Of a stretch of 61,241 nt of DNA, positions 8,777-17,695 are shown piece by piece. The position numbers were made by a program, and so were the translations under genes. Every line of letters starts with the position of its first letter. The stretch's first letter is position 1. The stretch is from Slackia sp. (GTDB taxonomy: Bacteria > Actinomycetota > Coriobacteriia > Coriobacteriales > Eggerthellaceae), in contig JAUNDR010000001.1 in the NCBI GenBank assembly GCA_030525985.1, positions 30,660 through 91,900 of the forward strand. The letters are read 5' to 3'. The notes below the pieces were generated by a model. That model had not been told where the DNA came from. It did not search any database and was given only the letters and a program-made list of their open reading frames with translations.

Positions 8777-8817
8777 TCTCAAACGTTTTCGGCTTAGAAA
8801 ACAGGCTGCAAAGCCAC

Positions 8818-8904
8818 GCGGGTGTGGCGGAATTGGCAGACGCGTACGGTTCAGGTCCGTATGGGGGCAACCCCATGAAGGTTCAAGTCCTTTCACCCGC
8901 ACCA
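8818..8904 (+). tRNA. tRNA-Leu (anticodon CAG)
   Basis: 87 nt including an encoded CCA. The acceptor stem GCGGGTG pairs with CACCCGC; the anticodon loop TTCAGGT carries CAG at 8852-8854 for CUG codons; the long variable arm (GGGG/CCCC stem) marks a class II tRNA; the T arm reads GGTTCAAGTCC. It is followed at once by a terminator. Confidence 0.96.
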
Positions 8905-8913
8905 TCGAATTCG

Positions 8914-8940
8914 AACAGACCGCTTCGGCGGTCTGTTTTC
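8914..8940 (+). terminator. Terminator of tRNA-Leu
   Basis: AACAGACCGC, loop TTCG, GCGGTCTGTT, then TT: a textbook intrinsic terminator ten bases behind the tRNA 3' end. Confidence 0.9.
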
Positions 8941-9230
8941 GTTTCCGGACCATTTTCCACAATCCAAAACGGGGCTTAGCGGGCAAAGCGCCCGCAGACG
9001 TGCGTTTATCCTTGGCCGCGTTTCCGAAATGCCCGGCTCTCCCCTTCGGTCCAAAGGCACCCGTTCGACCGCGCTCCCGCGATGCAATCCCGCCGTTTGC
9101 GCGGCGGGTTCGCCGATAGCACGCTTCCTTCTCGCCGCCTGCTCGCAGGGCAGGCATTTCCATTACAATGACCGCCATACGACGCGCGGGATCTCCCGCG
9201 AATTCCATGCGTATCGAAGGAGTGCAACGA

Positions 9231-10553
9231 ATGCGAAGCGTGAATCTCGGCCTGATCGGCCTCGGCACCGTCGGCGGCGGCGTCGCCCGCCTCATCCTGA
9301 AACACCACGATCATTATCTCGAGCACTACGGCATCGACCTGGTCATCAAGCGCGCGTGCAGCCGCGATGAGGCAGAGGCGCAACGCATCGGCCTGGCCGA
9401 CGGGGTGTTCACGCCCGACTGGCACGAGGTCGTAGGCGACCCCGATATCGACATCGTGATCGAGCTCATCGGCGGCGAGCATCCCGCAACCGAAATCTTC
9501 GAAGAGTCGTTCAAAAGCGGCAAACATGTCGTTTCCGCGAACAAGGCTCTGCTGGGCCGCCATGTCGAGCACCTTGCCGCGCTGGCAAGCGAGCACGGCG
9601 TGCAGATCCGCTGCGAAGCGGCGGCGGCAGGCGGCATCCCCGTGGTCCACGCGCTCGAGCACGACCTGGTGGGCAACGAAATCCTCACCATCGCGGGCAT
9701 CATGAACGGCACCACGAATTACATCCTTTCCCGCATGCAGCACGAAGGCCTCTCCTTCGAGGAAGTGCTTTCCGCCGCCCAGGCGGCAGGTTACGCCGAA
9801 GCCGATCCGACCGCCGATGTGGACGGATTCGACGCGGCGTCCAAGATCGCCATTCTCTCCTCCATCGGATTCCAGACCCGCGTGACCACCGACGACGTGT
9901 TCATGCAGGGCATTCGCAACGTGTCTGCCACCGATATCGAAATGGCGCGCGAGTTCGGCTACACCATCAAGCTGCTCGCCATCGCCCGCAAGACCGCCGA
10001 AGGCATCGACGTGCGCGTGCATCCCACGATGATTCCGAACAATCATCAGCTCGCAAGCGTCGACGGCGCCATGAACGCCGTGTTCGTGGTGGGCGACGCC
10101 GTGGGCGAGACCATGTTCTATGGCGCGGGCGCCGGATCCTTCCCCACCGCAAGCGCCGTTGTCGGCGACATCATGGCCCTCGCCGACCCCATCGCCAAGG
10201 GCGGCTCGCCCCTGCCCGAGCAGGAACCATTCGGGCGCAACCTGGCCATTCGCTCCATCGATCTGTTGAAGACCCGCTATTACGTACGCCTCACCGTGGA
10301 AGACAAGCTCGGCACCCTTGCGGCCTGCACGAGCGCATTCGCTGAATGCGGCATTTCCATCTCGCACATCAGCCAGACGGAAAGCGAGGACGGCGAAACC
10401 TGCACGCTGATTTATGTGACCCACGAAGCTTTCGAGAAAGATATTCGCAAGGCGAAAGACGCGCTCGAAGCGCTCGAAGGCATTCGCGAAGTGTCCTCCA
10501 TCATCCGCGTCGAAAACATCGACGCCTGGACCGAGGGTGTGTTCGACAACTAA
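9231..10553 (+). CDS. hom: Homoserine dehydrogenase
   Basis: 440 residues. It reduces aspartate semialdehyde to homoserine with NAD(P)H in the threonine/methionine branch of the aspartate pathway. The nucleotide-binding motif GLIGLGTVGGGVAR is at residues about 7-20, the catalytic domain carries the family signature around GIMNGTTNYILSRM and AAGYAEADPTADVDGFDAASK, and a C-terminal ACT domain (VRLTVEDKLGTLAACTSAFA) suggests feedback control, usually by threonine. The start was set at the ATG preceded by AAGGAGTGCAACGA; an earlier in-frame ATG at 9168 has no such site. It is a single-gene unit closed by a terminator. Confidence 0.96.
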   Translation: MRSVNLGLIGLGTVGGGVARLILKHHDHYLEHYGIDLVIKRACSRDEAEAQRIGLADGVFTPDWHEVVGDPDIDIVIELIGGEHPATEIFEESFKSGKHVVSANKALLGRHVEHLAALASEHGVQIRCEAAAAGGIPVVHALEHDLVGNEILTIAGIMNGTTNYILSRMQHEGLSFEEVLSAAQAAGYAEADPTADVDGFDAASKIAILSSIGFQTRVTTDDVFMQGIRNVSATDIEMAREFGYTIKLLAIARKTAEGIDVRVHPTMIPNNHQLASVDGAMNAVFVVGDAVGETMFYGAGAGSFPTASAVVGDIMALADPIAKGGSPLPEQEPFGRNLAIRSIDLLKTRYYVRLTVEDKLGTLAACTSAFAECGISISHISQTESEDGETCTLIYVTHEAFEKDIRKAKDALEALEGIREVSSIIRVENIDAWTEGVFDN

Positions 10554-10617
10554 AACGCGCAAGGCGATGCACGAGGAAAGGCGCCTCGCCACCTGGCGAA
10601 TATGCGACTGAATCGAC

Positions 10618-10650
10618 AAGGGACGGCTTTCGGGCCGTCCCTTCGTTTGT
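10618..10650 (+). terminator. Terminator of hom
   Basis: AAGGGACGGC and GCCGTCCCTT form a 10-bp stem with a short loop, followed by CGTTTGT, 65 nt behind the hom stop codon. Confidence 0.85.
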
Positions 10651-10848
10651 CTGCAACCAGCGCCGTTTTCCGCTTCGAGAACGCCGGATCGCGAGCGCAC
10701 GCATCGAGCGACGCAAGCCCAATGAATCCTGAGCATCGGTCTTGAGCAATCGTTTTCGAAGCATTGCCGGAACCACAAGCCCTGGTCAGCGAAAATATCT
10801 CGCGCGGCATGAAAGAGCCTTCGACCGACAAAGGAAGCTATCGAAAAA

Positions 10849-10870
10849 TGAAAAAGGCACCCGATGGATG
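10849..10870 (-). terminator. Terminator of the initiator tRNA gene
   Basis: Read on the minus strand, GGCATCC ATC GGGTGCC (one mismatch) is followed by TTTTTC. It lies about ten bases downstream of the tRNA 3' end. Confidence 0.8.
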
Positions 10871-10880
10871 CCTGAGAATT

Positions 10881-10957
10881 TGGTCGCGGGGGCCGGATTT
10901 GAACCGACGGCCTCCGGGTTATGAGCCCGGCGAGCTACCAGACTGCTCCACCCCGCA
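10881..10957 (-). tRNA. Initiator tRNA-Met (anticodon CAT)
   Basis: 77 nt with encoded CCA. The anticodon stem has three consecutive G:C pairs (GGG before, CCC after the CTCATAA loop), the hallmark of initiator tRNA, and the first acceptor position is not a Watson-Crick pair (T1 opposite G72), as required to escape EF-Tu and be formylated. The anticodon CAT is at 10921-10923. No elongator-type features are seen. Confidence 0.95.
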
Positions 10958-11119
10958 ATATGTAAGTCCCTAAGGACAAAAAGGTATATTACGCAGATTT
11001 GACTCTCGCCGCAACATTTCGCGGTTGTTTTCTCGCCGCCGTCACGACTTCTTCACAAATATCCTGACGATCATCCGATTCCTGCATGAACATCCGCTCG
11101 GCGAAACCCGGAGGAAATC

Positions 11120-11150
11120 AGGCGGGAATCCGACCGAAGCCGGATTCCCA
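11120..11150 (-). terminator. Hairpin behind the PaaI-type thioesterase
   Basis: GGGAATCCG and CGGATTCCC form a 9-bp stem 14 bases past the stop codon. The following minus-strand sequence GCCTGATTTCC is only modestly T-rich. Confidence 0.55.
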
Positions 11151-11162
11151 CCCGCATCGTTC

Positions 11163-11585
11163 CTATTTCTCTTCAAGCGGACCGAACAGGAACATATTAT
11201 GAGTGGATTGGAAAAGAAGCCTGCCCGAAGCGGCCTCGTACGTGCTCACGCGAACAACCGCGGTCGAGCGGCCCGCATGCACCACCTCGGTGCGGGCTTC
11301 CACCTTGCAGCACGGAACCGCCTTGATGAAGTTAATCGACGCACTCGTGCACACATTGCTCACGCCGAGGGAATACGTGGCGAAACCGCATCCTATCTCG
11401 CCGATGAAATAGCCCGTGCCGCCATGAATGCCGCCGCGATAATTCCCCAGACTCGCCGGGATATCCATCGTGAACGTCACGAAGCCGGGCTTTTCCACCT
11501 CTACGATTTCGATATTGTCCTGGAATTCCGCCAATGACGGAATATTGCACCTGAGCTTTTCCATGGCAGCAGCGTCGAACATCAT
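11163..11585 (-). CDS. PaaI-family hotdog-fold thioesterase
   Basis: 140 residues, normal length for the family. The hotdog-fold signature appears as NYRGGIHGGTGYFIGEIGCGFATYS (positions about 48-72), corresponding to the HGG.......D region of PaaI/YdiI-type acyl-CoA thioesterases; the usual catalytic acid after the glycine pair is represented by the E in FIGEIG. The substrate is unknown; such enzymes commonly clip aromatic or branched acyl-CoA. The ATG follows GGAGGA. It stands alone. Confidence 0.8.
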   Translation of the reverse strand: MMFDAAAMEKLRCNIPSLAEFQDNIEIVEVEKPGFVTFTMDIPASLGNYRGGIHGGTGYFIGEIGCGFATYSLGVSNVCTSASINFIKAVPCCKVEARTEVVHAGRSTAVVRVSTYEAASGRLLFQSTHNMFLFGPLEEK

Positions 11586-11726
11586 TCCTCCATCCGAAAC
11601 GATTCGCGAGCGCGCCTTTCGCAGCCCGCTTCTGCCATTGTGAGCAACCGCTCACGAAGCCGCCACGGACAGAATGGACCCATTCGTCCCAAGCGGACAC
11701 GTTCACAGAGGCGAAGGAACGAAAGC

Positions 11727-12803
11727 CTATGCGCGCTCAACCAGATAGCAGCAGTGTATCTTCGCGTTGCGCTCGAAATCGTACGGGATGGTTTTCGCCG
11801 TGATGTCGCTCAGCTTCACGCCCGCGGCGGAAAGGCCCTCCATGTCAGGCTTGAAATTGCGCAGATTGCAGCTGAACACCGCCGTGCCGCCCGGTGCCAG
11901 AAGGCGCACGACGTGGGAAAGCAGCTTCACGTGGTCGCGCTGCACGCTCCATGTGGCATCCCCCATGGCCTTCGAGTTCGAAAACGTGGGCGGGTCCACG
12001 AAGATCAGATCGAACTGCCGCCCCTGCCTGACCGCCTGCACCATCCATCGCAGCACGTCGGCGCGCTCGAAGCGGTGCTCGGGCCCATCGCAGCCGTTCA
12101 ACGCCATGTTGCGGCGCGCCCAGTTCAAATACGTCTGCGACAGATCGACCGTCAGCGTGGACTCCGCCCCGCCGACCGCCGCGTGCACCGTGCAAGTGCC
12201 CGTATAGGCGAACAGGTTCAAGAAGCGCTTGCCCGCGGCCATCTCCCCCACCATCCCGCGCGTCACGCGATGATCGAGGAAAATGCCCGTATCCAGATAG
12301 CTTCCCATGTCCACCTCGAAGACGTTGCCCGCCTCCTGGGTATACATGAGATGGCCGTCTTTTTGCTGGTCGACGTATTGCCCGCCGCCCTTTTCGCGAC
12401 GACGGGTTTTGGCGAACACGCGATTCGACGGGATGCCCGTCACCGCCGATGCGATAGCCACCGCGTCTTGGAAACGCGCTTCCGCCTTGGCGGGATCGAT
12501 GGTTTTCGGCGCCTGGTATTCCGCCACGATCAGGCAGCTTTCGCCCTCGCTTTTCCACACGCCGTCGTAGCGGTCGATAGCCACGGCGAAATCGGGCAGG
12601 TCGGCATCGTAGATGCGATAGCACGAAACGTCGTTTTTGCGCGCCCACTTGCGACGGTCTTTCGCCATCTTCTTAAAACGCGCGGCGAACTGGTCGGATC
12701 CTTTGTCGCGCACATCCACGGACACTTCGGCGCCCGTCTCGAGGTTGGCGACTTTGATGGTCGATGCGAAAGCACCGGTGGATTCAGGAGTAATCGTATT
12801 CAT
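11727..12803 (-). CDS. RlmK-like 23S rRNA (guanine-N7) methyltransferase family protein
   Basis: 358 residues. The sequence matches the C-terminal (RlmK) half of the E. coli RlmKL fusion: RKWARKNDVSCYRIYDADLP near residue 45-65, FLDHR near the middle, the SAM-binding LNLFAYTGTCTVHAAVGGA, and the catalytic-region FVDPPTFSNSK. RlmK makes m7G2069 in 23S rRNA. Here it stands alone without the RlmL (m2G2445) half, as in many Gram-positives. The start MNTITPES at 12803 was preferred over the more upstream in-frame ATG, which would add an unconserved basic leader. Substrate assignment follows from family, not from the sequence alone. Confidence 0.85.
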   Translation of the reverse strand: MNTITPESTGAFASTIKVANLETGAEVSVDVRDKGSDQFAARFKKMAKDRRKWARKNDVSCYRIYDADLPDFAVAIDRYDGVWKSEGESCLIVAEYQAPKTIDPAKAEARFQDAVAIASAVTGIPSNRVFAKTRRREKGGGQYVDQQKDGHLMYTQEAGNVFEVDMGSYLDTGIFLDHRVTRGMVGEMAAGKRFLNLFAYTGTCTVHAAVGGAESTLTVDLSQTYLNWARRNMALNGCDGPEHRFERADVLRWMVQAVRQGRQFDLIFVDPPTFSNSKAMGDATWSVQRDHVKLLSHVVRLLAPGGTAVFSCNLRNFKPDMEGLSAAGVKLSDITAKTIPYDFERNAKIHCCYLVERA

Positions 12804-13031
12804 GGCCCCTATGGTAACGAAGGCGGGCGAACGCGTCCACGAAAACAGCGGGCGGGCGGCGAAAGAGCGCAAAAGGAAGGCGGCTCGCTCTGCGGAGGCT
12901 CGCTATTCCGCGCTCCCGCATGACGGCATGATGCATCATGCGGGAGCGCCGGCCGAAACACGAGATGCGCGGGCGCCATGCGAACCTGCCCCACACAACG
13001 CAAGCGCAGCGCGAAAGGCGCAGGAACAATC

Positions 13032-13649
13032 CTACGCGAACGGCGGGCGGGCGATCATCTCGAGCACCAGCTGGCAACGGATCGAAAGCGGGTCGCGATT
13101 CTCATCGAGGAATCGCACGATGTCTTCGCGCTTCAATTCGAACGACTCGATGAACTCGGTCGATTCCGCTCGCGGCTCGCCGACACGTTCTACCTCGGCA
13201 AACACCATGGCGATGCTCTCATCGCCCATGCCGAGCGACGAGTAGCCGGGCTGCACGCACGCCCGCGCGCTCACGGGCGCTCCGTTTTCGTCGCGCACCA
13301 AGTCGTATCCCGTTTCCTCGCGCAATTCGCGGGCGGCGCATTCGACGATATCCTCGCCTTGCTCGCGTAATCCGGCAGGAAACGCCACGCACATCCTGTT
13401 CATGGGATAGCGGAATTCGCGAATGAGCAGAAAGGCGTCGTCGGCCGTGTGCCCCACGATGCATACGGCGTCGGATTCAGGCGCGGGCGCGGCTTCGGCC
13501 TTCACCTCGGCCGCATAGCGTTCGAGCGGTTTGCGGGAAACCACTTCGTAAGGAAGCTCGCGCCCGTCGGGGAATGCGTATGTCAGCACGTATTTCTTCA
13601 GCCAGCCGTCGCTCACCTGCTCGACGTCTTTCAAAACGGGCACGTCCAT
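13032..13649 (-). CDS. Nudix hydrolase (ADP-ribose pyrophosphatase type)
   Basis: 205 residues. The Nudix box is complete: G-x5-E-x7-RE-L-x-EE-x-G within GLREQGEDIVECAARELREE followed by TGYD. The preceding FLLIREFRYPMNRMCVAFPAG is typical of ADP-ribose/nucleotide-sugar pyrophosphatases. It hydrolyses nucleoside diphosphate derivatives in the cytoplasm. Its ATG overlaps the stop codon of the upstream aminotransferase-like gene (TAATG), so translation is coupled. Confidence 0.9.
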   Translation of the reverse strand: MDVPVLKDVEQVSDGWLKKYVLTYAFPDGRELPYEVVSRKPLERYAAEVKAEAAPAPESDAVCIVGHTADDAFLLIREFRYPMNRMCVAFPAGLREQGEDIVECAARELREETGYDLVRDENGAPVSARACVQPGYSSLGMGDESIAMVFAEVERVGEPRAESTEFIESFELKREDIVRFLDENRDPLSIRCQLVLEMIARPPFA

Positions 13650-14761
13650 TACAAAACCTCCAGCTCGCGGCCCACGGCGATGAACGCCTCGACGGCGAAG
13701 TCGAGGTCTTCGCGCGTATGCGCCGCCGAAAGAATGCAGCGGATGCGAGCTTTCCCGCGCGCGACCAGCGGATACTGGATTGCTTGGGCGAAGACGCCGC
13801 GTTCGTAAAGCGCATCGCTCATGCGCACGGCAAGCGCTTCGTCGCCGATCATGACGGGCACCACCGGCGTGGTGGATATGCCCGTATCGAAGCCCGCCTC
13901 TTCCATGCGGCGCGCGAAGTAATCGCGGTTATCCCACAAACGACGAACCCGCACGTCATCGCGCGAAATCAGACGCAAAGCCTCAGCAGCGGCGGCGGCA
14001 AGCGAGGGCGCCAAAGGCGATGCCGTCAGAATGAATGAGCGCGCGCCCACGCGCACGCGGTCGATCAGCTCTCGACTGCCCGCAACGAAGCCTCCCATCA
14101 CGCCGAACGCCTTGCCAAGCGAGCCGGTTTCCACCTGCACGCGCCCCTCGAGTCCGAAGTGCGCCACCGTGCCGCGGCCCTGCGGCCCCATGACGCCGTC
14201 GCCGTGCGCGTCGTCGACCAGGAAGGTCGCCCCGTAACGCTCGCACACTGCGGCGATTTCGTCGAGCGGCGCCACATCGCCATCCATGCTGAACACGGCA
14301 TCGGTCATGACCAGCTTGTTTTCCGCCTCGCAAGCAGCGAGTTTCTGCTCGAGGTCGCGCACGTCGCAGTGCTTGTACACGGTAGTATGCGCGCGAGAAA
14401 GCCTGCATCCGTCGATAAGGCTGCCGTGGTTCAGCTCGTCCGAGAAAATCTCGTCGCCCTTGCCGACAAGCACGGGGATGACTCCCACATTCGCGGCATA
14501 ACCCGAACTGAACACAAGCGCCGCCTCGACGCCTTTGAATTCCGCGAGTTCGCGTTCGATCTCGGCATGCACGGGAAAATCGCCCACAATGTTACGGCTC
14601 GCGCACGGGCCGACGCCGTAGGAATCAAGCGCGCCTTTGGCAGCGGCAATCAGCTCGGGAGCATCCGCCAAGCCCAAATAATTATTCGATGCCAAATTCA
14701 CCACGCTCTTGCCCGCAAGCACCACGCGCCCGCCCTGGGGCGTTTCGGTCGTTCTGAACAT
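13649..14761 (-). CDS. AONS/KBL-family PLP-dependent acyltransferase
   Basis: 370 residues of the alpha-oxoamine synthase family (8-amino-7-oxononanoate synthase, glycine C-acetyltransferase). Visible are NLASNNYLGLADAPELIAAA at the N terminus, GVGPCASRNIVGDFPVHAEIE, the substrate-site VFSMDGDVAPLDEI, the PLP-aspartate region FLVDDAHGDGVMGPQGRG, and the PLP-lysine segment TGSLGKAFGVMGGF. It condenses an amino acid with an acyl-CoA. No biotin or threonine genes are nearby, so the precise substrate is open. It is about 25 residues shorter at the N terminus than E. coli Kbl. The start follows GAGGAGGCAGC. It heads a two-gene coupled unit with the Nudix gene. Confidence 0.85.
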   Translation of the reverse strand: MFRTTETPQGGRVVLAGKSVVNLASNNYLGLADAPELIAAAKGALDSYGVGPCASRNIVGDFPVHAEIERELAEFKGVEAALVFSSGYAANVGVIPVLVGKGDEIFSDELNHGSLIDGCRLSRAHTTVYKHCDVRDLEQKLAACEAENKLVMTDAVFSMDGDVAPLDEIAAVCERYGATFLVDDAHGDGVMGPQGRGTVAHFGLEGRVQVETGSLGKAFGVMGGFVAGSRELIDRVRVGARSFILTASPLAPSLAAAAAEALRLISRDDVRVRRLWDNRDYFARRMEEAGFDTGISTTPVVPVMIGDEALAVRMSDALYERGVFAQAIQYPLVARGKARIRCILSAAHTREDLDFAVEAFIAVGRELEVL

Positions 14762-15039
14762 GCTGCCTCCTCTTCCTTTGCGCCCTTCGCAAAATGCATC
14801 CGACATCGGTCGTCTTTGCGCCATTGTACGCGCGAAAACAAACACGTCGCGCGAGGCGCGCGGACACAAGCCGCAGACGGTGCGAGGCAGGTTTTCACGG
14901 AACGGACGCAAGATGCTAAAAACACGAGGAACCGCCACCCCGAACGCATCAAGCCGCACAAACGCGTACACTCTGATAAAAACCAACACCGCACGCGACG
15001 CACCCGCCGCGTGCAAGTCTCTTTTCGAAAGGACCCGCC

Positions 15040-16311
15040 ATGACCGCCGAACATACCGGATCTTCCACCTGCGCGCTTGCCGACCGCATGCGCGCCTACG
15101 CACGCCTCATCGTAGAAGCAGGATGCGCCCTCAAGCCGGGCCAAGACCTGTTCGTCCGCGCAGACATCGAAAGCGCCCCTCTCGTGCGCCTCATCACGAA
15201 AGAGGCCTACGACCTGGGAGCACACCATGTGACCGTGCGTTTTTCCGACGAAGCGATCGAGCGCATGCACTATGACCATTGCGCGATGGACGTCTTCGAA
15301 AACGTCCCCTCGTGGCTTGCGGAACTGAACAACAGCATGGCGCGCAATGGAGCCGCCGTGCTCACCATCGATTCGGACGACCCCGAGGCCATGTCGGGCA
15401 TCGACGTCCGCAAGCTCGCCGCGCGCGCCCAGGCGAGCCATAAAGCGTGCAAGGAGTTTTACGACGCGCTCGATTTCGGACGCTGCGTCTGGTGCATCGT
15501 GGGCGGCGCGTCGCCCGCGTGGGCACGCAAGGTTTTCCCCGACCTGCCCGAAAACGAAGCGGTCGAGCGTCTGTGGGACGCCATCTTCACCACCGTGCGT
15601 CTTGAGGGCGCCGATGCCGATAGGGCCATCGCCGCATGGAATGCGCACCGCGAAAGCTTTTCGCAGCGTTGCGCATGGCTGAATGCCCAGCGCTTCGACG
15701 CGCTGCACTACACCAACGCGCACGGCACCGACCTCACCGTCGGACTGACGGATAAGCACCTGTTCAATGGCGGAGGAGATACCACGGTGGACGGCGTGAG
15801 GTTCTTCCCCAACATGCCCACCGAAGAAATCTTTTCCACGCCCGACCGCCTGCGCGCCGAGGGAACCGTGGTTTCGGCCATGCCGCTCGCCCACAACGGC
15901 AGCCTAATCGAAGACTTCAGCCTCACGTTCAAAGACGGACGCGTCGTCGACCTGCATGCCGCGCGCGGCGAAGACGTACTGCGCTCCATCGTGGAGACCG
16001 ACGAGAACTCGTGCCGTTTGGGCGAAGTGGCGCTGGTGCCCTTCGACAGCCCGATCCGCAATGCAGGCGTGCTGTTCTACAGCACCTTGTTCGACGAAAA
16101 CGCAAGCTGTCACCTGGCCCTCGGCCGCGGTTTCGCCGATTGTTACGAAAACGGCTTCGAGATGACCGAAGACGAGCTGTTCGAAGCGGGCGTGAACAAA
16201 AGCGCCACGCATGTCGACTTCATGATCGGCACCGACGATTTGAACATCGACGGCATCAAGGCGAACGGAGAGCGCGTGCCCGTTTTCCGCAACGGCAACT
16301 GGGCATTCTAG
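15040..16311 (+). CDS. M29-family aminopeptidase
   Basis: 423 residues of the thermophilic aminopeptidase (AmpS/PepS, MEROPS M29) family: a dimetal, broad-specificity cytoplasmic aminopeptidase. The N-terminal half (YARLIVEAGCALKPGQDLFV) and the metal-domain blocks HYTNAHGTDLTVGL, FFPNMPTEEIFSTPDRLRAEG, EVALVPFDSPI, NASCHLALGRGF and SATHVDFMIGTDDLNI carry the conserved Glu, His and Asp ligands. The ATG follows GAAAGGACCCGCC. It is divergent from the AONS/KBL gene. Confidence 0.92.
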   Translation: MTAEHTGSSTCALADRMRAYARLIVEAGCALKPGQDLFVRADIESAPLVRLITKEAYDLGAHHVTVRFSDEAIERMHYDHCAMDVFENVPSWLAELNNSMARNGAAVLTIDSDDPEAMSGIDVRKLAARAQASHKACKEFYDALDFGRCVWCIVGGASPAWARKVFPDLPENEAVERLWDAIFTTVRLEGADADRAIAAWNAHRESFSQRCAWLNAQRFDALHYTNAHGTDLTVGLTDKHLFNGGGDTTVDGVRFFPNMPTEEIFSTPDRLRAEGTVVSAMPLAHNGSLIEDFSLTFKDGRVVDLHAARGEDVLRSIVETDENSCRLGEVALVPFDSPIRNAGVLFYSTLFDENASCHLALGRGFADCYENGFEMTEDELFEAGVNKSATHVDFMIGTDDLNIDGIKANGERVPVFRNGNWAF

Positions 16312-16676
16312 AAAGTGCGAAACGCCCCTCGCCGCAAAGACGAGGGATGCGGGCGCAACGCTACGGCAAGGCGCACGAAAGATGAGGCGCGGGGGCGGCG
16401 GCTCCGATCGCCCCGCGCGACGCTCACCCTCCCCTGTTGACACGAAATGCCTGATGAAAAATGTAAAGAACGACGAGAGCACACCTTGCAATGCGAGGTT
16501 CGTCGCATCCGGCGGCACACGGTCGAAACGGGCATGCCGCATCCGGCAGCGTCCGCCCCAGGGTCTGCGGCGGCCCTTGGGATACCCGGAAAAACGCCGC
16601 GTCGCGCTCCTTCGCGGGTGCGGCGCCTGTGAAGACTTTTTCGGAATCGGCTGCCACCGGGACGCTCGGGTGTAGC
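16312..16676. other. Intergenic region ahead of the LrgA-like gene
   Basis: About 365 bp. A weak hairpin (CCCTCG / CGAGGG, 16326-16346) follows the aminopeptidase stop without a T tract. No promoter could be placed, and the frame of the next gene stays open through part of this stretch, so the LrgA-like protein might begin earlier. Confidence 0.4.
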
Positions 16677-17513
16677 ATGGACGCTTCTGCACCCGACACG
16701 AATCGAGATGAGCCCGAACGCTCGCACCACACTATGCAACGAACCGAACAAGACCATAAACCGACCGGCGCCGAAAACGAAGCAACGCAACCGAGCAGGC
16801 CGCTTCGAACGCCCGAAGCATCCGGAACACCCGAGCGCTTGGCCGAAGCACGGGTAAAGACCGCAGACCAAAAGCACCCCCTGGCACAGGCGGCGAAGGC
16901 GGAAGGCGACGCATCATGCAATGCCGACCGAAACGCCGGCATGCCCATCGACGCAGACCCCGCCGACGAGATGGCCGGCACCGAGGACGGTTCGGCCGAT
17001 TGCTCCGCACCCCGTGTGCGTAAGCGCGACAAGGCGAAACACGGCAGCAAAAAACTCGGCATGTTCTGCATCCAGCTCGCGTTTCTCGCGGGCGTCTGCT
17101 ACGTCGGCAATGCCGTTTCCGCATCGCTGCCCATTTCCATTCCCGGCAACATCTGCAGCATGGCGATTCTGTTCGCGCTGCTCGTCAGCGGGATCATCGC
17201 CGAGGACAAAATCTCCCTTATCTCGAACTTCCTCCTGAAATACATGCCCTTCTTCTTCATTCCGGCGGGCGTCACCATTCTGACCAGCCTTCCTCTTATC
17301 GAGGGACGCATACCGCAGTTCCTGCTGGTATGCCTGCTCACCACCGTCATCGTGTTTCTCGCCACATCGTTCACCGTGGTGCTGGTGACGCGACTGCAGA
17401 AATACGCCCACGCGAAACGCACCGGGCGCGATGCAAGCTTCGCCGCCATCTTCACGCTGAAAGGCGACCCGCGCGTCACGGAAACGTCGAGCGACGAAGC
17501 AAGCGCCGGATAG
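16677..17513 (+). CDS. LrgA/CidA-family membrane protein with long disordered N-terminal extension
   Basis: 278 residues from the chosen ATG, against about 120-145 for typical LrgA/CidA. The C-terminal half is the family core, with four hydrophobic segments starting at LGMFCIQLAFLAGVCYVGNA and containing ISIPGNICSMAILFALLVSG, the P-x-S/G-x-x-G hallmark. The first about 130 residues are charged, low-complexity and unlike the family. The start is uncertain: ATG at 16677 has only a weak GGGTG upstream; another ATG at 16734 has none. LrgA/LrgB pairs act as holin/antiholin-like or small-metabolite (pyruvate/glycolate) transport units. The LrgB partner is 182 bp downstream. Confidence 0.75.
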   Translation: MDASAPDTNRDEPERSHHTMQRTEQDHKPTGAENEATQPSRPLRTPEASGTPERLAEARVKTADQKHPLAQAAKAEGDASCNADRNAGMPIDADPADEMAGTEDGSADCSAPRVRKRDKAKHGSKKLGMFCIQLAFLAGVCYVGNAVSASLPISIPGNICSMAILFALLVSGIIAEDKISLISNFLLKYMPFFFIPAGVTILTSLPLIEGRIPQFLLVCLLTTVIVFLATSFTVVLVTRLQKYAHAKRTGRDASFAAIFTLKGDPRVTETSSDEASAG

Positions 17514-17695
17514 GCGCGAACACGCGAAGGCGCGCGGGCAAGGAGACGATGCTCGCCAAGCGCCGACGGCCCCGACGCGGAAGAAAGACGAATCGCCTCG
17601 ACCGCCGCACGCCGACGCAGAGGCTTCGCACGACAGAAAACGACGCAGACGCCCAGCGCAACCGACACCGCATCGATCGCTGAAAGAGAGCAACC

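Noticed and set aside
8941-9230. Possible leader peptide or riboswitch before hom
   Set aside because: No run of Thr/Met codons, no T-box and no attenuator hairpin pair was found between the tRNA terminator and the hom ribosome site.
8818-10957. The two tRNA genes as phage or island attachment sites
   Set aside because: No integrase gene, no direct repeat of the tRNA 3' end and no compositional break were seen beside either tRNA.
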